Positions 29,199 through 42,034 of a DNA stretch of 64,000 bases are shown here, in pieces (the stretch's first letter is position 1; every line of letters begins with the position of its first letter). A model generated the notes under the pieces. That model was not told the DNA's origin, searched no databases, and saw only the letters and a list, made by a program, of their open reading frames with translations. The translations under genes were made by a program, and so were the position numbers. Source of the DNA: Trichodelitschia bisporula (Eukaryota > Ascomycota > Dothideomycetes > Phaeotrichales > Phaeotrichaceae). The stretch covers positions 1,302,001 through 1,366,000 of the forward strand of contig ML996688.1 of the NCBI GenBank assembly GCA_010356995.1, read 5' to 3'.

Positions 29199-32100
29199 TC
29201 GCGCCTTCGCCAATTCAAGGTGTCGTCTTTGACAGCAGGCAGGTGCGCAGCAAGCAGACGGGCAGCTGGCAGTCGCGCACCCTTGACTGTTGCCACCCCG
29301 TGAACAAGATGCGGGACAGGGTAAACGAACAAACGTCATCGCCCCCACCCGAGCGGCCGCCTGCCATTCGTCCATTGTCAAATCGCCGTGACCTCTTTGA
29401 GAGCTACGCAACGTACAAGCCACGACCAAGCAGAACTGGTCTGGGCTATGACGATAGACGCGCATGCAGGCCCCCATTATGGATGAGACTGACGTCGTTG
29501 GACGAGGCTGCGCTGCCCATATCTTGGAACAACCTCAGGGTTGTCAGAGGAGTAGGTGTGGCGAGTGATGTCTGTTTGAGATAGACTTGAGACAGTGCCC
29601 TGCACGTTGGCTCATGACCTCCAAGGCGTGATGGCAATTTGGAGATGCCGATCGCCGTCAACATGGCATATTTGACGCGTTTCCCATTGCTATCGGACAA
29701 TCTTCGGTTGGACACCTCCTCCGATATCGCTGTGCCGTTGTCGGGGCAGGCACTTGAGAGGCAACGACGGGTAGTTTAGGGCCGGGCATTGTTGAACGGA
29801 AAGCTTTCACCTATTGCCACAATGTGTTCGGGAAGTCCAAGCTACAGTCATAGTTCTAAAGGATCTGGGCATTCCATGGCTGCGGCCTGGGAAAGCGACC
29901 AAATATCGACCGGATCCAAGGAGAATTGTCAGTAAAACAAAGCAGATGGGGGAGTCAAATCCCTCAAGGGCATGCCGAGATATCAAGCTGGCAGGATTCA
30001 AAGCCAAAGGCAGCGCGGTTCCGAGACGCCTTCGCATCGGCGATATCGTCCAGCCTTGAGGCCAAAATAGGTTGAAACTAGCCCACCATGATAGGCCGGA
30101 TCAAGGTCCGCCAATGCACAAGGCTGCAGAAAACCTCCTGAGTGGCTGCATCTCCTGTAAACACTCCGGCTTCATGATTCGAACCCCATCAGCTAGCAGT
30201 GCGGACCACGAATTCCAGTTGTCAACAACAGCGCGGCCCCTGAGATAATCCATGCCGCGTCGATATCTGCCCCTGGATGCGGCCGCAGAAAACGTGGGGA
30301 GCGCGGGAGTGCGGGAGGTCAAAATAGAGACGAAATTAAAGGATGCAAGCACGAGCATTGTGCGCTTCACAGCCTTGCAGGCGCCATGAGACTAGCACAT
30401 TTGTGTGCAGTCGTGGCGGCTGGCTTGCGCTCTAACAGGCCATAGACAGTTGTGGGCTTCGGGCGCCAGCGCCATCCGTGGCGGCAGTCCACACAGTAAA
30501 CTTCGATCAGTAGATCTTGACGCATCGTTTTGCGGCTGACTTTTATTTTATCCGTGTGGAAGACGGCAATGGCGCTTGATTAGAGGTGGAGACGATGACT
30601 GTGTCGCCAATTCTCGTGACATTTCACCGAGATACGATGCAAGTGGTCCCCGCACTTTCAGTTCCAGCCACCTGCCCCAATGGTTCAGAAAGAGCCTAGG
30701 ACAGACTTTCCTGCAGCCATCTGTATCGGCGGTTGTTGCTTTGGGAATGGGCGCGGTAAGCTCTGGGGGCTTTTTCGTTCGTATCAGATGCGCTTGACGG
30801 ACCCGACACACTGGAATCGACTACTGGAAGCTCCCTCTCACCCCAGTCATGCGCGGAGCTTCCCTTAAGCTTGGAGGAGGGAGTGGGTGAAAGGTTACAC
30901 TCGCACAGTCAGCCACATAGACCAAGGAGGCATGCTAACATGCGACAACACGTGGTCCGCGGCTATTCTCCGCGACCACGCATCACTGGGAGATCCTTTA
31001 GCGATCGTAATCGTATCGGGGATGTACGTAATACGCCAACTTTAGATGCGGAGTTCCTCGGCTAGCTGACCTAATCGCATCACGCAAAGCATCGTCCATA
31101 TTCAAACCATTTCAGCCGACCAGCTAGTGGCCCATGGGATGATGAGATCCGCTGATTCTCACGCCGTCAAAAGTCTATGCGGCCAGCAAAAGGCGCCAGC
31201 TACTCGCGGAGCACTTGGTGCTGCAGTGCATGCCAAGCTATCCCAAACAGCGGAACTTCTGGTGGACACGGCGGGGCCGCAACGAACGGAGAATCTTATC
31301 GACCACCTTTATAGCTGGAAAAGTATGCTTTCGCCTACTGTCTCGCTTACAGGTTACAAGTCTCTTCTGGCGGGTACCAAAGACGATGCTTGTCAGACAT
31401 CGGAGATAGGAGAAGTGGGCTAGGGTGGGGCGTATCATTGCATGCTCCGCACTTCTCTTCAAGCAGGGTCTCTCCCCCGGCATATTTGTCCCATTCGGAC
31501 AAATTTCTACAAATCCCATGGAGTGCAAGGGTGCCTTGGAAGACATCGCCTCGGGGCCTGGCTGCCTACAAAGCCGCATTAGAATCAGCCTAGCGAGGCC
31601 CCTCACCGAGGGCATCTGCAGCGGCCTCTTACCCGGAACAAAGCATACTCTGCGGTAGGTTTGTCCGCCCGGTACCGCCACGACCCAGTAATTTAGTGCG
31701 CTACGCAGGAAGCACGGAGAGTCGACACATCACGCCGCTGATTAGTGGTCGTGATGCTATAGTCGCTAAACTTGGCCTTTACTGGAACGGAGCTTTACCG
31801 CGGCCAGGATTCTGGATTTGATCTGCAAGGCACGAGGAAGTGGACTGTGTCAAATCACCCAGAGAATCGGCTTTCCGGCCGAGAAGCAGGTAAGCGGCAA
31901 AGTGATCTGTAGCTTGGAGTGGTGAGAGGCCAAAGTCCGAGGAGATTCCACCTCTGCTGAACAGGAAATATCCTCCTACTTCATACCGAGCTCCCAAAAG
32001 GACCTCGGGGTTCGCATGGCATGAGGTTGATTCAGACGCACAGCAGAGACATCTCATATCAGACGGATACCAGAGTGCTTTCGTCAGCGGCTGGCCTTTC

Positions 32101-34663
32101 TGGACCAGTAACTGGCCACTTTAGGCAAGCGTAACAGCGCGCCACAGGGTGACAAGGACCGCTTGTTGCTCCAGCCTTCTTATTCGTAGCGCACCATGCT
32201 TGCAGACGCCTGGCAGATTATTCCGGCGTTGAGTGCCGACTCATCAAGGAAATGAAAACGTGTGGGGAGTTAGGAGACGAGTTGTGGAGGCGACAGGCGT
32301 ATAACTTTTACGTTGAATGATGATGAGCGCCGGTGTGTCGCCGCAAATCGTTTGGCGCGGGGGCGGGGGCGGTTGCTACTGCGTGTGATGGACGATGTTC
32401 TGACACTCATCAGCTGTCGCAAATCACATCTGAGCATCTCTCGGACATTTCGCCCTTGACGGTTGATCGAATATTGGCTTCCAGGCAAGGATGGTTGGCG
32501 GCTGCGGAGTCTGATTGCAAGCATTCGAAGGGCCTTCGTTGGAGTGTTAAGTGGTTGGCTTCTCCCCCAGCACAGTTCTAGCTGTATGAGGCGGCTGTCA
32601 CCCATCCTATCCGACGCCAGCGCCCTTCAAAAGTCGTTCAGCATCACACCAACCCACGGGCGAATCCCACACTAGGTTGCTTAGGAGATTCTTTGTGTCC
32701 CCATCCAACACAACTCCACGTCTTCCACAATTCCACCCGCGCCACGAACCTCAAGCGGCTTTTTTATGGGTCTCAGCTTTGATTTGTGGAAAAGCAAGCA
32801 TCGACGCCATCCCACGGCCGTCCATCCAATCGCTGTGCGACCGAGTGAAGCCTCCGGTTGACCCTTACGCCTGCACGTCACCGTTTCTGTCCATCCGCAC
32901 TTGAAGGGTGTGCGCGAGTCTGACGACCTCACACACACACCCATCCTCATCCCCGGAATCCGCTTTCCCTACATTTTATACTAAGTCAAGAGCCGCTGGT
33001 GGATGCGCTGGATGACCTGGCAGGGTGAGCATCTGGCCAATTGACTCTATCTTTGCATATTCGCCTCTACCGTTATCGAGCTCGAGCATTCAGTAAAAAG
33101 ACGGTCGCCCAGCGACTGAGAAAAAAGCGTGCCTGGAGCAAGGTCTCCATGGGATAGTCCAAGGAGGAGAAGCCTTTATGCCGAAGCGAACATCCAGCTG
33201 TCGCCACCGGCTACCTCCGTATCAACTTGGGGAATTGATCACGCAATTGAAGGCACGATAAGAAACGTTCCGCCGCCTCTTTCGTTTGTCTCCTTCCTCC
33301 TCCTGTCCATCCTTCTTCCCTAGCCCGCTGAGGCGAGGGCCGTGAGACGAAGGATGAAATTGCAGGTTGGTGGTTCACTGGTGGACGGGCTCTAAGTGTA
33401 GCAGAAGTGTGGGACTGGATGGCGTTAATTATAACAACATTCAGGGACAACAAGCGCCTCTTGGGTCGTTTATGCTTGTTAGGGAGCAGCACCACCATCC
33501 CTTGATCCGAGCGCAGACCACTTTCAGACGTTGTGACATGCGCGATGGAACGAACCTCAAGTCTTCGCCGGGAGCTTCCTTGAGACTTCGCTCACCAACC
33601 TGCCAAATTCCCGCCTCCCCATGTAGTGGGAGATCTGCGCGCCCCCCCGCCATGGTGCTCTTCCGCATCTCCCACGCATTTGCGTTAGATGCCTCCCTGC
33701 TTTCAAACTCTCTGCTCTCTTGCTGGCTCGGACTTGGGACCAGGGGATCAAGGCAGCATGATTACCAACTAGCCAATGCTCGACAAGCAATACTCAATTA
33801 TACTGGAAATGCCGTTGCATTAACTTTATTCTGCGTTTTCGCCACACTTTCTTCATGCTCCTCTAACCCAAGCGACCTTTTTCCCATGCAGATCGGGGGA
33901 ATCCTTGGGCTCTTCTTTTAACACAAGTGGTTGTTGCCATTGCCCCTACTGTACTCTTCTAGCCTTTCTCCTTCTTCCCCCTCCCCCCATCCTCAACTCG
34001 GCACGAATTTCGGTAGTACCTGGTGGTGGCTATGTCCAGTTATTGCTGCATTTGGATGACGCAGCGGTAAGGGCAAGAATAAAGTTTGCGGCGTTGGCTC
34101 CGGGTTTGGATCTTTTATGGGCATACTCGTCTGAATGTGAGTAGGCCGGGACTATTTCCTTAAGAGCATATGTTACTGGGGGGCCTCGTATCGCCTCCTT
34201 CCCCTCTCTTTTTCTCTGCCCATGCGTTGAATTTGCCTCCCCCGATGAGTGTTGAGCTTCTGGACCTAAACTCTGCAAGCTACACCTGTTAAGACGAGGC
34301 AGGTGCTGGGTGCCTTGCTGGAAGCTCTTTGCATATCGCCATCGGTTATTGCCGGCGGGCCATTTACATGTCGGCGGACCCTCCTCCTCGTGTATGCCTA
34401 TTTTTTTTATTCCCTACGCTATATCGTCGCCTCCCAGACCGTGTTGGCCAAGTCGTCTAACAGGTTGCTGAGCTGCTCCAGAGATCGGGAAAACTTCGCG
34501 CATATTCCATGCAATTGCCGGCGACGACGCCTTTAATATCCCCGAAAAGCAGGCAACTGGACGTTTCATGGCTGTGGCGGAAACACGACGCGCCGGAGCA
34601 GATAGAGCGGTAAAGCATTGGGTTCCGGAGTCGCTAAGCAGCAACACGTTCGTGGTTGAAAGC
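29199..34663. other. Gene-poor region of about 5.5 kb
   Basis: I find no open frame with a recognisable family, no credible intron-joined gene, no tRNA fold and no transposon ends. Base composition looks ordinary, not AT-rich, so it does not look like a RIP-degraded repeat. The last 1.5 kb before the transcription factor is pyrimidine-rich in places (33280-33320, 33960-33990) and is probably its promoter and leader. Undetected non-coding RNAs cannot be excluded. Confidence 0.5.
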
Positions 34664-36039
34664 ATGGTTGCCTTTGACCAGTCCTCTCAACCACCTGGAA
34701 CGATCAACGCGCATTTCGCCTCTTCACCCGAAAACCAAGAAAACCTCAACGCCTCCGAGATCGCAGGGCGGGACTCTACGATCAAAAAGCGTCGCCCTTC
34801 CAAAGTCCAAATAACCAGTGAGGTGCGGCGATCCGCATCCACGCCCCAAATCCGCGGCCTGGCTGAAAAGGACTCCGGCATGGGCTCGCCCACGGCCGCC
34901 GACAAACGACGCAACAAACTGGGATACCACCGGACCAGCGTCGCATGTGGTGAGTGTTAGCGGGTTGCGGTCGCAAGAGCGTGTTGCGCGGTGCGTGTCG
35001 CTAACCAGCATCACGTTTTCTAGGACATTGTCGCCGGAGGAAAATCCGATGCCTCCTTCCAAATCCCGAAGACATGCACGGCAGGTGCCTTAACTGTATC
35101 CGTCTGAAGAAAGAGTGTAACTTCCATCCCGTAAACAGCGAACAGCCGATGTCGACCGACGGACGAGGGCCAGGATCGCGAAAAGATACAGGTTCAGTCG
35201 CTCCATCATCATCAACCCAATCTTCTCCACGAGCGTCGATTCCCTCTCATCAGTCCACTGAAGAGCTAGCTGGGCTACCATACGCACAAGGCGGCCCTCA
35301 GTTCCAAGCCTACCCGGAAACAGACGCCTACGGTGTGCCGAACGCAAACGGTGGTAAGGTTTTTTTTTTTTGCGAGTGCTTTGCTTCTGTGCTCACCTAT
35401 CGTCTAGTTCCGTTGAGCGGTGTACCATACGGATTCCCACCAACAGCCTCGAACGGCACCTCGTGGAGTTCGCCACAAGGCTACCCCGGTTCCGGTGCGC
35501 CATCAGAAACCCCAGCAGACGCGTCGCCTTCACCGTATTGGACTTCACCTCAAGCCACCGCAGCTCCGGGTTACCCAGGGCAAACGCTTGCGCAAGTTCC
35601 GTCGACGTCTTTCGCTAACGGGTATGCGCTTCAGCAAGGCGGTCAGTGGGTACCGGCGCGATCAATGTCATTCGGCACGGCAGTGGACAGCCTTCCAGAG
35701 CACTACGCCTATCAGAGCTTCCGACCGCCCGGTGCAGCAGCACCTCAACCCGGCATGGAGTATGCAACGCCGCCGGTGGTTGGAAGCAACGGCTTAACTT
35801 CTGGAGTTGAAGCTGGTCACGGCATTGGCGCCTCGTCTGCTCCAGGCGGGCAGTTACCGTACGGCTACCCAGGGTGGGAACAGTTCGAATCTCCAACTGC
35901 GCTTCAGCCCAGCGCCATGAACGAAGATCCGTACTGGTATGCGACACAAGGCACATCCAGCAAACCTGAGCAGGCCTTCGCAGCCGCGCATTACGCCGAA
36001 TCGAGACCATTTTACCCACCTGGATCGGGCGCCGGTTGA
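34664..36039 (+). CDS. Zn2Cys6 fungal transcription factor (415 aa)
   Basis: Exons are 34664-34949, 35024-35353 and 35408-36039, joined to 1248 nt in frame. Intron 1 (74 nt, branch GCTAAC) falls inside the zinc cluster, joining SVACG to HCRRRK. Intron 2 (54 nt, T-rich) keeps frame and has no stop. The cluster is C-x2-C-x6-C-x11-C-x2-C-x6-C, at about residues 94-123, preceded by KLGYHRT and followed by FHPV. The rest is Pro/Ser/Tyr/Gly-rich and disordered, with no fungal_trans middle homology region seen. The cluster should bind DNA as in Gal4-type proteins; targets are unknown. MVAFDQ is taken as the start because related proteins begin so, but an in-frame ATG at 34568 could add 32 residues. 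The gene is isolated, with large flanks. Confidence 0.88.
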
Positions 36040-36536
36040 GCTTGCGACGCCGCGACTTTGAAACTCAAAACACTCGGCCTCCTGAATTCGGATGCATATT
36101 ACTCAACACTGCACCAGTCCGTACGCCTCACACCTTGGCGCTTTGCATCAAAGTCGCCTCGCACTTCGCCATCACGGCTCTTCTTTAGGCTCTACGTTTT
36201 CTATAGATTTGAGAGGGACTGGCGTTTGAGACGTCCGCCACCGATTAACTTTTGACCTAGTGCGCTCCAGAAAGGATACGACACTTAGGTGGCCATTTAT
36301 GTTCTTTGCTTTCCTCTCGTTGCATGAGGCTCTTCTTATTCATCGTGCGTTTTGGCGTTTTCCTAAGACAGGTCTCAACGGTTGGGCTGTCACTTGTCAA
36401 CGTACGAGATACATGCATGATGGTACGGGGCTGGGCATTAAAAACGTTTCAGATTTTGTATTATCACGGATTTACGGGTAAATGGAACTCGGGGCGACTG
36501 TAACAAGATGGACCACCATGGAATGGGGGAATGGAT

Positions 36537-36603
<67 letters not shown>

Positions 36604-39600
36604 GGGGGGGGGGGGGGGGGTGCGGGTTCTCGTTTTCACTCATTACACTGGATTTTCCTGACTTGCGCAAGATACCAACCTATTTCCATTGCCAAAAGCG
36701 AGAGAGCTATCGGTCCGATGCCGCGATGGAGAGGGATGGGCAGGCGCGTGTGGTGTGTCCACGCTGTGCTACAGTACCCTTACTGTCTCATTCTTGTTCC
36801 TACCCTTTAAAAGGGGAGGCCGTGTGGATGAACTTGGGAGGGAATCCCTTTCTTGTGCATAACCCCACCCTGCCGCTCAGATGCTCTGGACCGAGCATTC
36901 GGCAGTGGAATCACGTTTGAATGCTGAAATTCAAGCCAGATGGCAACCCCGTGCACATGGGGGCGCGCTACCTCTTGCCCCCGCGTTACAGTAAGCGTCC
37001 GGGAAAAGTAATGACGCACACACGAGGCGCATCGGGTGGCGTGCCGCGGCTTTTGAAGCGGCATACTGCCAGTGAAAAGCAACTTTTCACCCCGTGAGGA
37101 TTTGACCGAGGAGGACGCTGGCTGGCTGCGGTACCCGCCGTCGGCGCGCAAAAAGGCGAATCGGGAACCGGCACACTTGGACGACTTGGCTGGCGGACGC
37201 CGCGTTTGGGGCGCCTGTGGGTTGTACGCTTGACTTTCCAACGCTTTGGTTACGCACTTTATGACGGCGAGAATTGAGATGTTGGTAGTGGGGAGGTTGA
37301 CAAGGCGCGGATGGAATGTCACAGGAAGGCAGGTCCTTCCGTCGGTAACATGTACGTGTTACGTCATAAGTCTGTGGGGGGGGGTGGAAAGAACGAAGGA
37401 CAAAGGTCAATTGACATGTCAGGCTTCAAGGCGCCACGAAACTGTTGTCTGTTCATCAATCAATGGGTGTCGAAGAACGGTGAAGATTTTGCACCTTTTC
37501 CTTCCTTTTACGAGAACTGCACCTGGACCGTTGCGTTGCAATGCAGACACGACTGCCGACCTGACCAATCACGACGCCTCATCATTCTCGAAATGCAACC
37601 TCAACGCGAAGCTGAGGATTCGCCAACTCCATTCCCTCTCCCCACAACGCTCTACGCTTGATGCTCCCGAAGGATGATGACCAGCGAACAGGAACACCAT
37701 GTGACGCACAACATCCGCAGCAATCCTCTCAAACACCGAAGCTGCACGCAGTTGGCTCTCTTCCAGCCTACATCCATAGTCTACTGCGTAGACCTCCAAC
37801 ACGCTTAGAACTAAATCTCGCCGTACGCATCTCACACCGCGCCCTGGATGCATCGCCCATTACCCAAACGAGTATTTCTATCTGCAAGATGCGAGATGGG
37901 GAGCTGATCGTGGCGCTTCCCGTTTACGGCCGTTTTGCGACTGGTCTTTTTTTCTTCGCTCCTCCGTTACTTCTTCCACGTCGCGCACCATGACCACATC
38001 TATTCCCCTGAGCTCATTTTGTCCATGGTGGCGTGGTGAATGATCCGTCGCGGTAGCTGGCGAATTGCGCGCGACTGATGCAGGATACCGGTGACGAGTT
38101 TGGCACCGAAGGCACTCAATCACAACGCCTCACGGCCCGTGCGGAGTGACAAGAGGGTACCGACCATCCACGTCGCAGAGGAAGAAGTCCTTGCTCCGAG
38201 CTCACGGGCTTCCATTACCGGCTCGCTCGGGAAGCCGGCGACGAGCTCGGCCTGCGCTTCCCTAGCTGCAAGAAGAACGGGTCGCGCCGAGGAAGAGAGA
38301 TTGACGGCAGTTGCCGTTGGCTTTGTTGTGGTGCTGCGCTCAGCCTTATCGACCTCGACAGCGAAGAACCCATCACGGAATAGGTAAAGCTTGGTTCCAC
38401 AACCATCATCCTTCGCATCGCCCAACCCACTTCCATGCTCCGATATCCTCAGTAGTTACCCTTTGTCACCACCACGAAATCCTGCCTTCGGTTCTTCATC
38501 TCCGTGTGGTTGGGATGTCATGCTCCCACGATCCAAATCATTGGAAGTCGCCGGACAGGCGCACTTGATCCTACGCGCTTAAGCACTCCTCGGCTAGCCG
38601 AACGGTCGACGCCAGGGTGCCGATACAGGCTGGAGGATCGTGTGCCGGCGACCTGAGACGGAATGTAGAACTAGAAAGTCACCCCTGGGTCCGGTCTAGC
38701 TGTCACTGGCTGTTCAGCCTCGCAGTACTCGCTACCTGTCCGCTGTCCGCTCCTAAAGGATTTAACCCGCATTCTATCCTTCTTAGGCCAATTTACTCCG
38801 TCCAGGTCTCGCTAAATCTATCCTTCAGGATGCGAACCCCTCCACTAACGCCGGCTTCAATCTCTTCCGCCTGCTAAATCCGCCTGGCGAGCAAAATGCA
38901 CTAGATCAGAAGGTCAATATGCATCCCGAAGCAGCAATACCTCTCTGTTCCACGACATCGCAGTGCCGCTACGGGGAGGGAGTGCAAGGCATGAGTTCCG
39001 CACAAAGAGTATTCCAGTATCCCAGTCTGCTTAGAATAGCCTGACTCGACACGCCTGCATCGGTGGCAGCGATATCCACAACTCAACGCGCATAGCCCTC
39101 GATCTCCTTGCGCACAGAATTCCAGATACCAGGTCCCAATTCCAGATTCCATTTCCGATTTCCAACGCTGCGCCCTCACGTGGCCAAGGCCACCACCCGG
39201 CCCGGTCGCCGTCATGATTTGTCGCCGCCCGGAGACCCGAGATGCAACGACGGAGTACCAAGCCGGACGCAGCGAGGTTTCGGTGCAATCTCCGATGCGC
39301 TGCATTAGGCCTTGCAGCCATGCTGATGCTGGGGGGCGGCGTGGGTCTATGGAATCGATGGGAGCGGGCCGAGGGCGTTGGCCTCCCCCACCCCCGGCCC
39401 CCACGGTTCGCGGCTTACGGTGGGGCATCAGCGCCGTTGCACTGCGGCATGCCCGCTAGAGATGGGGCCCGCGCGGCTGGGCTGGGATAGGCACCAGGCA
39501 GGGGCGGTGGGGTGCTGATTATGGAGTAGTGAAAGAGGAAGTTGCTCGTTTGAGATGGGCGATTACTGATCGTCCCCTTCTGCGTTCTTCTAATCAGCAT

Positions 39601-39799
39601 CACGCACTCACGTGCGGCTTGGGTTCAAAGAGTGAAGTATCTCGCATTTCGTTCCGACCTCTTGACAAGGACCATATTCCCAAAGGAGCGTACTCGAACA
39701 AACACCGGTAACGCCCTTGCACAGCCAGCAACCTGTTAACCACCCATCCAGCTCAAAGCCTGGCAACCCATATTTCAAATCTCAAACACCGATGTCCAC
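36040..39799. other. Gene-poor region of about 3.8 kb with a long poly-G tract
   Basis: No frame here has a family signature. The longest minus- and plus-strand frames overlap each other and are low complexity. Apart from the G tract and short GC-rich runs I see no repeats or element ends. Confidence 0.5.
36537..36620 (+). repeat. Poly-G tract (66 nt, then T, then 17 nt)
   Basis: The G run covers 36537-36602, is broken by one T at 36603 and resumes at 36604-36620. It lies about 500 nt downstream of the transcription factor stop. Frames through it give only poly-Gly or poly-Pro. It could form G-quadruplexes. The length could be a sequencing artefact, but unique sequence flanks it. Confidence 0.9.
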
Positions 39800-42034
39800 T
39801 TACAGATCCAACTTCCATTCCTGATTCTCCTCCTCTACCTCCTCCTCTACCTCCTCCTCTACTTCCACCTCTACCTTCTTCTCCTTCTCCTCAAGTTCTT
39901 CCGCCAACGGCCCCATCCGCTCCAGAAACTCACCGAGCTCCATCTCGCTCTTCCCATCCCAAAACCCGAGGCTCGACGCGCCAAGGACGCCCGGGACCTT
40001 ACGCGGCGGCAGTATGACGCTGTTAACTACCTGAATGACTCCATCACGAGCGAGGCCGTCTTGCACCGCGACACGCACAAAGGCATTTATCTTGATACTG
40101 GTCCACGGCCCATGGCGCACAATATCAATCGCCAGACTCCGCCCGTCAAGCGCCGTCGGCAGGTCCAGGTGCCAGTATGGTAGGCGGCGTGTGTCAACGT
40201 CTGCCTTGCCCGGCGGTGCGTAGTAGACAGTCGAGTAAAGAGTGTGGTTCGCGACGAGGTGGTACTCGAGCAGCGCGGTGAGGTACTTGTGACCCGGGGG
40301 ACTGAAAAGGAAGGCGTTGATTTTGGGGCCGAGTTTCTTGAATGCCAGGTTTGAGGGCGCAAAGAGCGTGCCGCCTGTACGATTGTGGGTGGCTACGGCG
40401 TGCGCGAGGCCGGTCTTGTAGAGCCCGAGTTGGAGGGTGCTGAATTCTGTGGGGAAGAGGTTGAGGACGCGAAGGGCGGTGGGTGGTGGGAAGAGGATCT
40501 TCTCGACGCCGTGGATGAGACCATTTGTTGCGGGCTGGGTGGGGGGTTAGCGCTGCTTGCCAGGTGGGGAAGAAGGGTCAGCAGGACTTACGATGTTGGC
40601 AGCGACGACCCTGCTATAGTGGTTGATTATGACGCCACGCAGGCGCAGGGTAGCCCCGAGCCGCTGCGGCTTGCCGCCGAGCGACGTTTCATTGAGCAGT
40701 GTGGGAGCAGTGTGGCTAAAGAGCAGTCTGCCGGCGGGCCACCAGCCAGGTGCAATATGATAGAGAAGAATAGCCTTGAGATACTTATCGGGAAACTTGT
40801 CGGGAATAGCCTTGTCAATCGGGGCAAAGAGAGTGAAGTTAGCCGAGGTGCTGTTGAGCAGAGCCACCAGTTCCTTGTCCTCGGCCACGATCTTTGCGAG
40901 CTTGGTTGTGTACTTGGACGTCGAGATCAGTTCGTAGATGGTCTTGTTCGGCTTGTGGTGGTGGGGTGGGTGGTGGGGTGGGCGGTGGTGCGGGAACTTG
41001 GGCGGGAACTTAGGCGGGAACTTGGGCGGGAAGCGGCCCTTTCCGGGAGGGTGGTGAGGGCGTTTCGGTCCCTTTGGGCCCTTAGGGGGAGGAGGAGGAT
41101 GGCCAGGCGGGCCATCGCACGGTGGTTCTCCATGAGGCGGGCCCTCAGCTGGAGGACCTGCAAACGGAGGTACGTGTTGCCCAGGCCCCTCCGATAGAGG
41201 CTTGTCATGTACTGGCCCAGCCCATGGAGAAGGAGGTTGCGGGCGCCCCGCACTATGTTGAATATCATGCGGAGGTCCGGCGGCCGGATGGCCCAGGGGC
41301 ATTCGAGAATCAGATCGAAAAGCCTGCTTGGGAGGGCCGTCAGACAGTTGACCCGGATGCGGATCTCCATCAGATCGGAGTCCACGATGCCGTAGTCCTC
41401 CCGACCCATAATCAGATCGGAAATCCAGCTTGGGATGGCCGTCAGACGATTGAGCAAGGCGTTGATCTCCGTCAGACCGGAGTCCATGATATCGTAGTTT
41501 CCCCGACGGGACTCCATGGTGTGGGCGTTCGTCAGAGGGGGGAGTATGGCACGAAGGTTCATCAGATGGCGGTCCGTGGTGCGGGGCTTTATTTATGGGA
41601 GGTCCATGGTGCGGAGGTTCGGGGCGGGGGAGATGCCACGGCGCACCATTACGCGTACCCGGCGGTGGTTTGGGTAGGTCCCAGAACCTGGTGCGAGGCT
41701 CGTGGCCATGTTCTAGCCAGGCCTTGACAGCGTTCGCGTGGTCGGGTCCCTCGTGGGAGCGACCTTCGTGGTCGAATGCGGGGTTGCGGTGGTGCTTCTT
41801 TTGCGACTCAATCGCTGCGTCAATGGGATGCTTGTGCGAGTATGATGCACCATGGTGCTGGCAGTCGTGCGGTTGCTTGCCCAAGTTCTTGAGCCGGCCG
41901 ACGAAGGACGTCTTGTGCTTCAGCTGGGCCGGTTGCGGCTGCGCCTGGGCGGCAAGCTCATTGAGGACATGCTGCTCGGGCACGATAAAGGCGGCGCCCA
42001 AAGTGGCGATGGACAGAAGGTGAAGGGCCTTCAT
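39800..42034 (-). CDS. Secreted fasciclin (FAS1) protein, two FAS1 domains and a repetitive N-terminal region (725 aa)
   Basis: Exons are 42034-40592 and 40534-39800, with a 57-nt intron (GTAAGT...CTAAC...CCAG) that keeps frame; joined length 2178 nt. The start is the ATG at 42034 and gives a signal peptide (MKALHLLSIATLGAAFIVPE). Residues about 25-350 are His/Pro/Gly/Ser/Asp-rich with degenerate repeats (HHGPPSDE, then a 30-40 residue unit with HGLRSDGD and FRSD), then a Pro/Lys stretch. FAS1 domain 1 starts at about residue 370 (TIYELISTSKYTTKLAKIV, ANFTLFAPIDKAIPD). Domain 2 lies in exon 2 (GGTLFAPSNLAFKKLGP, YLTALLEYHLVANHTLY, GVIQVVNSVILPP). The C terminus is acidic (EEEVEEE repeats) with no GPI signal seen. 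FAS1 proteins mediate adhesion or cell-wall organisation; the substrate here is unknown. Confidence 0.9.
39826..39866 (-). repeat. Short coding repeat for EEEVEEEVEEE
   Basis: A 12-bp unit (CTCCTCCTCTAC on the plus strand) is repeated about three times and encodes the acidic tail of the FAS1 protein. Confidence 0.7.

Noticed and set aside
30165-30185. GGTTCGAATC-like string on the minus strand, as in a tRNA T-loop
   Set aside because: The flanking bases do not form a T stem and no acceptor or anticodon arm could be drawn.
36464-36920. Poly-Gly and poly-Pro frames
   Set aside because: They translate the poly-G tract and are not genes.
41122-41727. 201-codon plus-strand frame with repeat units
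   Set aside because: The repeats mirror those of the FAS1 gene on the other strand.
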